From Anaerotignum sp. (GTDB taxonomy: Bacteria; Bacillota; Clostridia; Lachnospirales; Anaerotignaceae), in the NCBI GenBank assembly GCA_017442465.1, contig JAFRZQ010000176.1:1-5352 (forward strand): 5,352 nt of DNA, written 5' to 3'. The position numbers were made by a program, and so were the translations under genes. Numbering within the stretch: position 1 is the first letter of the stretch; each line of letters starts with the position of its first letter. The notes under the pieces are model-generated. The model ran no database searches. It had not been told where the DNA came from and saw nothing but the letters and a program-made list of their open reading frames with translations. Of the stretch, positions 1-5,352 are shown in pieces.

Positions 1-942
1 CGCAAAATGCTTGCGCTCTTTCTTCATATTATGGAAGAGAACGTCCGCCTTCATGGTTTCAGGCACATAATAAGGCTTTTCCACAGCCTTCGCCAGAACA
101 GTTTCTATGCTTTTATCCTCCAGGCGGAAATAATCCTTCGTATTCAGCACCCCCACGATATCATCCTGATCTTCATCATATACAGGATAATAAGTGAATC
201 TGCTCTGCAGGATAGTTTCCTTCCATTCCTCGTCAGATTCCTCCAGCCCAAGGGCCGTCACATCCACACGATGGGTGCAGACCTCATCCACAGAAGTATC
301 GTCAAAGGCAAATACATTTCTAATCCATTCCGTTTCTTCTCTGTCGATGGTGCCTTTTTCCGCACCAACCTCCAGCATCATATAAATTTCCTCTTCAGAA
401 ACGGTTTCATCTTCATCTTCGGGATTGATGCCCAGAAGTTTCAGGATGCCGTTTGTAGAAGCTGTCAGCAGCCACACCAGTGGCGCAAAAAATTTGGAAA
501 CCATCGTCAGCATACCGCTCATGCCCAGCGCCAGACCTTCCGCTTTTTTCATACCTACACGCTTAGGCACCAGTTCACCAAATACCAGATTGAAATACGC
601 CAGAATCAATGTAATGACGAATACCGCAAAGGTTTCCAGAACCGCTGCGGAAATGCCAACGCCTGTACCCTGAATCACCGCTGCCAGTGCACCTGCAAAG
701 TTTTCCGCCGCAAAAGCAGAACCCAGCAGGCCTGCCAGTGTGATTGCCACCTGAATGGTAGACAGGAACTTGGTCGGCTGTTCCGTCAGGGCAACCAGAC
801 GTTTTGCCCTTGCGTCCCCTTCCTTCGCCATCTTCTGCAACTTTGTATCATTCATGGAAATAACAGCAATTTCCGCACTGGCAAAAATCGCATTCAATGC
901 GATCAGAACCACCTGTAATAGTAATGGACCCATATAACTCAT
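1..942 (-). CDS. CNNM/CorC (HlyC-type) membrane transporter with CBS domains, 3' end cut by window
   Basis: This is an integral membrane protein of the CNNM/CorC family (old name 'hemolysin C'), linked in characterised members to Mg2+ or Co2+ transport; hemolysin activity should not be assumed. The first 314 codons are visible and the frame is open to base 1, so the C-terminus is missing; family members usually have about 420-450 residues. The DUF21 transmembrane domain spans roughly residues 5-175. It starts with a hydrophobic helix carrying N-A-I-F-A-S-A-E (17-24), and the family motif GELVPK lies at 122-127. An acidic linker EDEDE (175-179) leads to a CBS pair: the first from about 214 to 275 (RFTYYPVYDED, then VGVLNTKD), the second beginning near 280 and truncated. 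The missing part should hold the rest of CBS2 and the CorC_HlyC domain. The ATG at 942 follows a purine-rich ribosome site (GAGAGGAAG, 957-949); a second in-frame ATG at 933 is less well spaced. It lies downstream of mntP and has its own long leader. Confidence 0.92.
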   Translation of the reverse strand, partial: MSYMGPLLLQVVLIALNAIFASAEIAVISMNDTKLQKMAKEGDARAKRLVALTEQPTKFLSTIQVAITLAGLLGSAFAAENFAGALAAVIQGTGVGISAAVLETFAVFVITLILAYFNLVFGELVPKRVGMKKAEGLALGMSGMLTMVSKFFAPLVWLLTASTNGILKLLGINPEDEDETVSEEEIYMMLEVGAEKGTIDREETEWIRNVFAFDDTSVDEVCTHRVDVTALGLEESDEEWKETILQSRFTYYPVYDEDQDDIVGVLNTKDYFRLEDKSIETVLAKAVEKPYYVPETMKADVLFHNMKKERKHFA

Positions 943-967
943 ATTTTTCTTCCTCTCTCATTTTCTA

Positions 968-978
968 ACTATACTATA
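968..978 (-). promoter_or_regulatory. Possible proximal -10 element(s) for the CNNM gene
   Basis: Two overlapping TATAGT hexamers (978-973 and 973-968) each match the TATAAT consensus at 5 of 6 positions and lie just upstream of the CNNM ribosome site. Partner -35 elements are poor: the best is TTGTGT about 16 bases upstream of the second copy, matching 3 of 6. If used, this promoter would start transcription near 961, downstream of the intrinsic terminator, and would bypass the leader. It is a weak call based on the hexamers alone. Confidence 0.3.
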
Positions 979-993
979 TCCAGAAATAAACAC

Positions 994-1030
994 AAAAAGG
1001 CATACTCTCGTCAAAAAGACGGAGTACACC
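994..1030 (-). terminator. Intrinsic terminator upstream of the CNNM gene
   Basis: On the minus strand GGTGTACTCCGTC (1030-1018), a TTTTT loop, and GACGAGAGTATGCC (1012-999) form a stem of 13 pairs, including two G-T wobbles and one bulged A (1008), followed by TTTTT (998-994). This is a standard rho-independent terminator. It sits about 165 bases past the mntP stop codon and about 50 bases before the CNNM start codon. It could simply end the mntP operon, or attenuate transcripts that begin at the promoter-like sequence at 1164-1136; the two roles are compatible. Confidence 0.82.
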
Positions 1031-1048
1031 CTTATTTCTATTTCCTGT

Positions 1049-1101
1049 CGGCATATGTAATTGTTAAAGTGTTACTTCGGGCGAAACTGTCGTCCATGCC
1101 G
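1049..1101 (-). promoter_or_regulatory. Candidate structured leader (possible riboswitch or attenuator aptamer)
   Basis: In minus-strand RNA, CGGCAU (1101-1096) can pair perfectly with AUGCCG (1054-1049), enclosing two smaller hairpins: GGACGA (1095-1090) with UCGCCC (1084-1079), containing one A-C mismatch, and GUAA (1075-1072) with UUAC (1060-1057). Together they would make a three-way junction directly upstream of the intrinsic terminator at 1030-994. The 5' strand GGCAU (1100-1096) is also complementary to AUGCC (1003-999) in the terminator's 3' arm, so the two folds could be mutually exclusive. I compared it by eye with the Mn2+ (yybP-ykoY), M-box, NiCo, fluoride, T-box and guanidine motifs and saw no convincing match. 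The pairings are read from one sequence, with no covariation support. Confidence 0.35.
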
Positions 1102-1113
1102 TTTTTCACGCTC

Positions 1114-1180
1114 CTTAAGACTTATATTGAGCCATATTCTGCCATAAAAAGGAAATACAGTCAATTAAAATAGTCTTAAG
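1114..1180. repeat. 9-base inverted repeat flanking the promoter-like sequence
   Basis: AGTCTTAAG at plus-strand 1172-1180 and its exact reverse complement CTTAAGACT at 1114-1122 are separated by 49 bases that contain the promoter hexamers at 1136-1164. Both copies are centred on the palindrome CTTAAG. This placement, one arm upstream of -35 and one in the early transcribed region, is what a regulator-binding operator pair could look like. The spacing is too long for a simple hairpin terminator, and no regulator gene lies nearby. An operator role is inferred only from position. Confidence 0.4.
1136..1164 (-). promoter_or_regulatory. Predicted sigma-A-type promoter for the CNNM gene leader
   Basis: TTGACT (1164-1159, 5 of 6 to the -35 consensus) is followed after exactly 17 bases by CAGAAT (1141-1136, 4 of 6 to the -10 consensus), with a TG at 1144-1143 giving an extended -10. 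The expected start is near 1129, which would give a leader of about 187 bases ending at the CNNM start codon. The first 30 or so bases after the mntP stop are AT-rich and hold no GC-rich terminator, so mntP transcripts could also read through into this region. Confidence 0.5.
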
Positions 1181-1195
1181 ATTTTATGAACATTT

Positions 1196-1783
1196 TCAGA
1201 ACACACCCGTAACAAAGATCTCCAGGCCAATGAAAATCAGGATCACGCCGCCAAGAACACTGGCCTTACCAGCCAGTTTCGTACCAACCTTTTTCCCGAT
1301 CTCCAACCCCCAGAAGCAGATAAAGAAAGTAACAGCCGCGATAATAAGTGCCGCAAGAAGGGCCCTGAAGAAATCATAATCCGCAATGGTGAACCCTACG
1401 GAAAGGGCGTCGATAGATGTTGCCACCCCCTGCACCATCAGTCCCATAAAACCAACGGCATGCAATTCTTCCTCATCCTCATCTCCGCCTTTGATGCCTT
1501 CCAGAAGCATCTTACCGCCAATGTAGCCCAAGAGTGCCATAGCGATCCACGGAATACATTTTTCAAAAGCCTGAAAGGTATTCACGATCGTATGGATACA
1601 CACCCATCCCACCATAGGCATCAATGCCTGAAAGAAGGCAAATACACCCGCAATACCACACATGCGGCCCTTCTTCATATAAGGCTCATTCAGCCCATTG
1701 GCAAGAGAAACAGAAAAGGCATCCATGGCCAGCCCCACGCCCAATAATATGCTGTTCAGCAAAAAAACAAAATCGATCGTCAT
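1196..1783 (-). CDS. mntP: Manganese efflux pump MntP
   Basis: This is a complete 195-residue integral membrane protein of the MntP (formerly DUF204/YebN) family, which exports Mn2+ from the cytoplasm and protects against Mn excess. Two related halves are visible: GLAMDAFSVS (17-26) in the first helix and GVATSIDALS (119-128) in the fourth. Asp21 and Asp125 correspond to the paired membrane aspartates needed for Mn export in E. coli MntP (Asp16 and Asp118, from memory). About six hydrophobic helices are evident: roughly 5-29, 41-62, 72-93, 108-133, 138-160 and 174-194. A hydrophilic loop with an acidic cluster DEDEEE (101-106) separates the halves. Length fits the family. The ATG at 1783 is preceded by a strong GGGAGG site ending 8 bases upstream. 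It begins 21 bases after the aminotransferase stop codon, so it is probably the last gene of that operon. No manganese riboswitch fits in that gap. Confidence 0.95.
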   Translation of the reverse strand: MTIDFVFLLNSILLGVGLAMDAFSVSLANGLNEPYMKKGRMCGIAGVFAFFQALMPMVGWVCIHTIVNTFQAFEKCIPWIAMALLGYIGGKMLLEGIKGGDEDEEELHAVGFMGLMVQGVATSIDALSVGFTIADYDFFRALLAALIIAAVTFFICFWGLEIGKKVGTKLAGKASVLGGVILIFIGLEIFVTGVF

Positions 1784-1804
1784 GCCAAAAGCCTCCCAAA
1801 GGCA

Positions 1805-2983
1805 TCAGATACAGCCTCTGTTTTTCAGAAATTCTTCAATCTTTGTAATGCACACCTGCAGCTGTTCCATGCTGTAGGCATAGGAAATACGCACAAATCC
1901 CTCGCCGCTTTCCCCAAAGGCATTCCCGGGTACCACTGCCACGCCACCTTCAAAAAGCAGTCTTTCGCAGAACTCCTGAGAAGACAACCCCGTCAGCTTG
2001 ATAGAAGGGAATACATAGAATGCCCCTCTGGGCTCAAAGCAGGTCATGCCAAGGCGGTTAAATTCCTTCAGCAGGTATTTTCTTCTTTCATCATAAGCAT
2101 CCCGCATATGGGCAATATCCGCGTCACAGAGTTCATCGTCCCGCAATGCTTCGATGGCACCATACTGGCTGGCAGAAGGCGCGCACATGATGACATAGGC
2201 ATGGACCTTTCTCATGGCCTGGATCAGCTCTGCAGGGCCACAGGCAAAGCCCAGTCTCCAGCCTGTCATGGAGAAGGATTTTGCAAAACCATTCAGCACA
2301 ATGGTCCTTTCCCTCATGCCTTCTAAAGCAGCAATGGAATAATGGTTCTTGCCGCCATAGGTCAGTTCTGCATAAATTTCATCAGAAATGACCAATAAAT
2401 CATGCTTCAGGATCACAGGCACCAGTTTTTCCAGGTCTTTTCTTGTCATGATCGCCCCGGTAGGATTATTGGGATAAGGCAGGATCAGTGCCTTTGTTTT
2501 AGATGTGATGGCTGCCTCCAGTTCTTCCGGCTGCAGCTTAAAATCATTTTTCGCCTTTGTTTCCACCACCACCGGCACACCATGTTCCAGCTGGATGGCA
2601 GGCTTATAAGCCACGTAGGAAGGCTCCACCACCAGGATCTCATCCCAGGGTTCAATGATGGTACGCAGAGCCACATCAATGGCTTCAGAAGCACCAATGG
2701 TACAGAGGATCTCCTGGGCAGGGTCATATTTCAGTTTGAATCTGCGTTCCATGTAATGGGCAATGGCCGCCCGCAGTTCCGGCAGACCCATATTCATGGA
2801 ATATCTGGTCTTTCCTTCTTCCAGAGATTTCATGGCCGCCCGACGTACACGCTCAGGTGTTTTGAAATCAGGCTCACCCACACAAAGAGACAGAGCATCC
2901 GGCACCTGGGCCGCAATATCCGCGAACTTACGAATACCGCTCCATTCCAATTCTTCCACATTTCTTGCGATAAAATTTCTCAT
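1805..2983 (-). CDS. PLP-dependent aminotransferase, class I/II (PatA/AspC-like)
   Basis: This is a complete 392-residue cytosolic fold-type I aminotransferase, a usual length for the family. Diagnostic residues are all present: GASEA (97-101) for the cofactor phosphate, aromatic Tyr123 in PSY, Asn173 in the PNNPTG motif (171-176), Asp201 and Tyr204 in SDEIYAE for the pyridine ring, the Schiff-base Lys235 in NGFAKSFSMTGWRLGF with Arg243, and Arg365 in VRISYA for the substrate carboxylate. The overall pattern is nearest to the Ig subgroup (Bacillus PatA, archaeal and thermophile aspartate/aromatic aminotransferases). The amino donor and acceptor cannot be told from sequence: alanine, aspartate, aromatic amino acids or a diaminopimelate precursor are all possible. 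The ATG at 2983 is directly preceded by an in-frame TAG, which fixes it as the first possible ATG; the ribosome site is weak (a GAG about 12 bases upstream), so translational coupling to the upstream gene, which stops 20 bases before, is plausible. mntP follows after 21 bases. Confidence 0.94.
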   Translation of the reverse strand: MRNFIARNVEELEWSGIRKFADIAAQVPDALSLCVGEPDFKTPERVRRAAMKSLEEGKTRYSMNMGLPELRAAIAHYMERRFKLKYDPAQEILCTIGASEAIDVALRTIIEPWDEILVVEPSYVAYKPAIQLEHGVPVVVETKAKNDFKLQPEELEAAITSKTKALILPYPNNPTGAIMTRKDLEKLVPVILKHDLLVISDEIYAELTYGGKNHYSIAALEGMRERTIVLNGFAKSFSMTGWRLGFACGPAELIQAMRKVHAYVIMCAPSASQYGAIEALRDDELCDADIAHMRDAYDERRKYLLKEFNRLGMTCFEPRGAFYVFPSIKLTGLSSQEFCERLLFEGGVAVVPGNAFGESGEGFVRISYAYSMEQLQVCITKIEEFLKNRGCI

Positions 2984-3003
2984 CTATACATCCAACTCTT
3001 TTC

Positions 3004-3996
3004 TCAAAGTTTCGCTTCATACAGAGCATCGCTGCCAGGCTGTTCCAGAGGCAGTCTCACGCCGTTGAGGATCATATACTTTCCGCCCTCTGTCAGTTTG
3101 CCGATCACAGCCGCCGCGATCCCCGCAGCCTCCAGTTTTTCCACCAGTTTACCGCCGTCATCCGTCGCAATGATCATCGTCCCGCTGGAGATCAGTCTCA
3201 GATAGTCAATGTGCATCGCTGCACAGATTTTTTTCGTTTCTTCTTTCACAGGGATATCCTCTACAAAAACATCTACTCCCAGGCCGGAACATTCTGCCAC
3301 TTCCCAGACTGCTCCCAGAATGCCGCCTTCTGTTGCATCATGCATAGCCGTAGCCCCGTGTTCAAATGCGATCAGAGATTCCCCGCCCACAGAAAGGAAG
3401 TTTTTCAGTTCCTGAGCCGCTTTCAGTTCCTCTTCAGAAAGATATGCACCAAGCCCCTCTTCCCATTCCTTCGCAAGGATAGCAGTTCCTTCCGTCCCTG
3501 CCCATTTTGTCATGACAACATCCTGTCCTGCCTTTGCGTCGCCGGTTGCCAGGATCTTTTTGTTTCTTGTCTTGCCAATGACTGCCGCGGAGATCAGGGG
3601 TTTTGTCACAGCATCTGTCACTTCTGTGTGCCCACCAAGAATTTCAATATTTCTTTCCTCCGCCGCCCGCAGAGAACCTTCCATGATCTCTGTCAGCAGT
3701 CCCTCATCACTGCCGGGAGGCAGCAAAACTGTCAGCAGGACCCCCATGGGCTCCGCCCCGGCAGAATAAATATCATTACAGTTGATCTGCACCGCCAGAT
3801 ATCCAATATCCGCCGCTGCCCCCGTGATCGGGTCTGTAGAAAGGATACAGAATTCCCCGCCCAGATCAATGGCAGAACAGTCTTCGCCGGTTGTCGGACG
3901 CAGGATCACATCCTCTCTTTTTACTTTACTGCCCATCATGGGCTTCATCACAATTTTCTCCAGAATTTCGGGAGGTATTTTGCCGATTTCAAACAT
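3004..3996 (-). CDS. Stand-alone HypE-like protein of the PurM/AIR synthase superfamily
   Basis: This complete 330-residue cytosolic protein belongs to the superfamily of HypE, PurM, SelD, ThiL and PurL, whose members use ATP to activate an oxygen atom through a phosphorylated intermediate. Visible signatures in order are GEDCSAID (37-44, the Mg/ATP loop usually written GDDAA), STDPITG (53-59), NDIYSAGAEP (74-83) and GGHTEV (121-126) in the N-terminal half, then HDATEGGILGAV (219-230) and the SSGT loop (270-273) in the C-terminal AIRS_C half. True HypE ends in a PR-x-C tail whose cysteine carries the carbamoyl group; this protein ends ALYEAKL with no cysteine, and no other hyp gene is in the window. 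It is therefore not a standard hydrogenase maturation protein, although databases often label it so. The ATG at 3996 has a strong AAGGAAGGA site (4014-4006). The aminotransferase follows after 20 bases, suggesting a shared pathway, substrate unknown. Confidence 0.85.
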   Translation of the reverse strand: MFEIGKIPPEILEKIVMKPMMGSKVKREDVILRPTTGEDCSAIDLGGEFCILSTDPITGAAADIGYLAVQINCNDIYSAGAEPMGVLLTVLLPPGSDEGLLTEIMEGSLRAAEERNIEILGGHTEVTDAVTKPLISAAVIGKTRNKKILATGDAKAGQDVVMTKWAGTEGTAILAKEWEEGLGAYLSEEELKAAQELKNFLSVGGESLIAFEHGATAMHDATEGGILGAVWEVAECSGLGVDVFVEDIPVKEETKKICAAMHIDYLRLISSGTMIIATDDGGKLVEKLEAAGIAAAVIGKLTEGGKYMILNGVRLPLEQPGSDALYEAKL

Positions 3997-4005
3997 CGTC
4001 TTTCG

Positions 4006-4014
4006 TCCTTCCTT
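4006..4014 (-). promoter_or_regulatory. Ribosome binding site of the HypE-like gene, abutting a terminator
   Basis: AAGGAAGGA lies 9 bases before the ATG at 3996 and only 3 bases after the T-tract of the intrinsic terminator ends at 4018. Translation of the HypE-like gene therefore requires a transcript that has passed through the terminator or one that starts within it. No promoter fits between the terminator and this site. Confidence 0.75.
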
Positions 4015-4017
4015 TGC

Positions 4018-4057
4018 AAAAAGCCCCTATCGGAGAAAAATCTCCGAACAGAGGCTT
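4018..4057 (-). terminator. Intrinsic terminator after the VanW-domain gene
   Basis: On the minus strand, AAGCCTCT (4057-4050) pairs with AGGGGCTT (one G-T wobble), and inside it TCGGAGA pairs perfectly with TCTCCGA around a TTTT loop; a small asymmetric internal loop joins the two segments for about 15 pairs in total. The stem runs into TTTTT (4022-4018). It begins 16 bases after the stop codon at 4074, so it most simply ends the VanW-domain transcript. It may also act as a partial terminator or attenuator in front of the HypE-like operon, since no promoter is visible between it and the next gene. Confidence 0.85.
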
Positions 4058-4073
4058 ATCTTTCTTATTTCCA

Positions 4074-5352
4074 TTACTGAATGCCGAAGTCTTCGCCCTC
4101 TGTCACATCCACTATTACATCAGGCTCCACAGGCGTGATCTCTTCAAAAGGATTCACCGGCACAAACACAGGAACTTCCGCTTTTTTCGTACCAACAGTC
4201 ACCTCATCGGCAACCGCCCGGTAAGAAGAGCTGCTGAACCATTCTCTGTTCGTTTCGCCGCCCTCTGTCACTGTTTTATAAACGCTTACCTTGGCACCGG
4301 TTCTGCCTTTGGAAGTCACTTCTCTTTCGCCTTCAGGTCTTTCCGGATCCTCCGTTATCTTTTCTTCCGGCTTAGGGATCGTTGCTTCATAAACCGTATC
4401 AAAAGAAATCTTTCTGTCGGCCTTATGTTCCTCATGACCATAGATATTCATTACCAGCTTGCCGTTTGCTGCGTAAGCTTCGATCATGATAGGATATTCC
4501 GTGCTGTTCTTGAATTTCAGATCTTTATATGTACCCGCAACCGCTGCATCTCTGCCCAGAGGCACATAGCCGACCGTCATGGAGTGAGGGTGTCTTTCCA
4601 CGATCTCCAGTTCCGCCATAATCGCCGCATTATACAGTGTAGTTGTCACCTGGCATACGCCGCCTGCCATCCCCAGTTCCACTTTGCCGTTGTTATACAC
4701 CCCGGCCATTTTATAGCCGCCTGCAGCTGTCTGACTGCCCAGACCAACATTGGCAGAAAATACTTCTCCGGGTGCCAGTACTGTGCCGTTGATATAGCTG
4801 CAGCCTACTGCCAGGTTTGTATTTCTATTTGGATCGCTATAATTATATGTCGTATAGAATGTACCGATCAGATCCGTAATGTTTTCATTGTCTTCTGCTG
4901 TCACATCAGGTTTTGTCACTTCTGCCACGATCAGCGCTTCACCGCTCATGCGGGTTTCCATGACAGCTGCAACTGCTTCCAGAGTCTTTGCCTTATCCAT
5001 CACATACCCGTCTTTTTCCTCTGTGATGACAAATTTGCCTTTTTCTCTGGTCACTTTACTGTCTTCCGCTTCACGGTCAAATTCTTCCGCAATTTCATTC
5101 AGTTTTGCGTTCATCAGAACTTTATCGTATGTATAAGGCACCTCTATATCGATACCACTTTTCAGCAGCATTTTGCCAACCACAAGCTTCTTTTCTTCAG
5201 ACTCCGTACGACCTGTATCATAGGCCGCCTTCACTGCGTCTTCCACATGGTATCCTGCGCCGATCTCAGAAAAAGGGATCTCCCATTTCAGTTCTTCCGC
5301 TTCTCCGTCTTCATCTATATCCGCTTCCCCATCATAATACAGCGTCAGCATC
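4074..5352 (-). CDS. VanW-domain cell-wall protein with PG_binding_4-like and G5-like regions, 5' end cut by window
   Basis: The frame is open to the window edge, so the true start, probably with a signal peptide or membrane anchor, lies outside; positions here count from the Met at 5351, which is likely internal. Residues about 36-130 resemble the PG_binding_4 repeats found before VanW domains (AYDTGR, then a second lobe ending in a TLEAVAAVM helix). The VanW domain runs about 160-295 and has its hallmark residues: APGEVFSANVG (193-203), GGY, AGGVCQVTTTLYNA (229-242, Cys233), ERHPHS (252-257) and YVPLGRDAAV. A G5-like beta region (about 315-388) follows, and then a Pro- and acid-rich tail. 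VanW takes its name from some vancomycin-resistance clusters, but its presence does not imply resistance. From memory, VanW proteins in Clostridioides difficile have been reported as a class of L,D-transpeptidase, which would make Cys233 a candidate nucleophile. It most likely acts outside the membrane on peptidoglycan. An intrinsic terminator follows the TAA. Confidence 0.9.
   Translation of the reverse strand, partial: MLTLYYDGEADIDEDGEAEELKWEIPFSEIGAGYHVEDAVKAAYDTGRTESEEKKLVVGKMLLKSGIDIEVPYTYDKVLMNAKLNEIAEEFDREAEDSKVTREKGKFVITEEKDGYVMDKAKTLEAVAAVMETRMSGEALIVAEVTKPDVTAEDNENITDLIGTFYTTYNYSDPNRNTNLAVGCSYINGTVLAPGEVFSANVGLGSQTAAGGYKMAGVYNNGKVELGMAGGVCQVTTTLYNAAIMAELEIVERHPHSMTVGYVPLGRDAAVAGTYKDLKFKNSTEYPIMIEAYAANGKLVMNIYGHEEHKADRKISFDTVYEATIPKPEEKITEDPERPEGEREVTSKGRTGAKVSVYKTVTEGGETNREWFSSSSYRAVADEVTVGTKKAEVPVFVPVNPFEEITPVEPDVIVDVTEGEDFGIQ

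Noticed and set aside
7..918. A 303-codon plus-strand open frame opposite the CNNM gene
   Set aside because: It is antisense to a gene with clear DUF21 and CBS motifs, is rich in His, Gln, Cys and Phe without any domain pattern, and has no good ribosome site.
1018..1034. T-box antiterminator (the leader has AAGGGTG followed by TACTCC before the terminator)
   Set aside because: It resembles the T-box AGGGTGGTACCGCG string only at its start; the TGGNACC core is absent, there is no specifier stem, and a CNNM transporter is not a typical T-box target.
943..1195. Known manganese (yybP-ykoY) or magnesium (M-box) riboswitch upstream of the CNNM gene
   Set aside because: Neither the GGGGAGUAG-type motif of the Mn2+ aptamer nor the conserved M-box core strings are visible, so only an unassigned leader is reported.
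1181..1195. A terminator immediately after mntP
   Set aside because: The sequence after the stop is AT-rich with only weak AAAAT/ATTTT pairing and no GC-rich stem, so no terminator can be supported there.
2402..3205. A 267-codon plus-strand open frame spanning the aminotransferase/HypE-like junction
   Set aside because: It is antisense to two confidently identified genes and shows no motif or plausible translation start.
3211..4080. A 289-codon plus-strand open frame opposite the HypE-like gene
   Set aside because: It is a shadow of a well-conserved gene, with biased Phe/Cys/Arg/His composition, and it runs through the terminator hairpin.
4074..5352. Vancomycin-resistance gene cluster suggested by the VanW domain
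   Set aside because: No vanH/A/X/R/S-like genes are in the window, and VanW-domain proteins are common housekeeping cell-wall proteins in Clostridia.

Overview
The window looks like a piece of a chromosome from a Gram-positive anaerobe of the class Clostridia, perhaps related to Lachnospiraceae. The reasons are a VanW-domain cell-wall protein with Clostridia-style N-terminal repeats, a stand-alone HypE-like protein beside a PatA-type aminotransferase, strong AGGAGG-like ribosome binding sites, and intrinsic terminators with T-tracts. This placement is an inference from gene content, not from a search. All five genes lie on the minus strand, so transcription runs from high to low coordinates. 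Nothing in the window suggests phage, transposon, CRISPR or tRNA/rRNA content.

Layout in the direction of transcription: (1) 5352-4074, the C-terminal 426 or so codons of a secreted or membrane-anchored VanW-domain protein (PG_binding_4-like region, VanW domain with Cys-His motifs, G5-like region, Pro/acid-rich tail), closed by a strong intrinsic terminator at 4057-4018. (2) 3996-1196, a tight three-gene run with 20 and 21 base gaps: a HypE/PurM-superfamily ATP-binding protein without the HypE C-terminal cysteine tail, a fold-type I PLP aminotransferase, and the manganese efflux pump MntP. The first gene's ribosome binding site lies directly behind the terminator's T-tract, leaving no room for an ordinary promoter between them. 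(3) 1195-943, a 253-base non-coding region with a promoter-like sequence, a 9-base inverted repeat flanking that promoter, a foldable leader, and an intrinsic terminator placed before the next gene. (4) 942-1, the first 314 codons of a CNNM/CorC (HlyC-type) membrane protein with CBS domains, cut by the window edge.

Functionally, two neighbouring genes concern divalent-metal transport (MntP for Mn2+ export, CNNM/CorC for Mg2+/Co2+ handling). The leader between them has the architecture of a transcription attenuator or riboswitch but matches no class I recognise, and it is the most promising unexplained element here. The HypE-like protein and aminotransferase probably share a pathway because they are adjacent and apparently co-transcribed, but the substrate cannot be read from the sequence. 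All long plus-strand open frames are antisense shadows of these genes.
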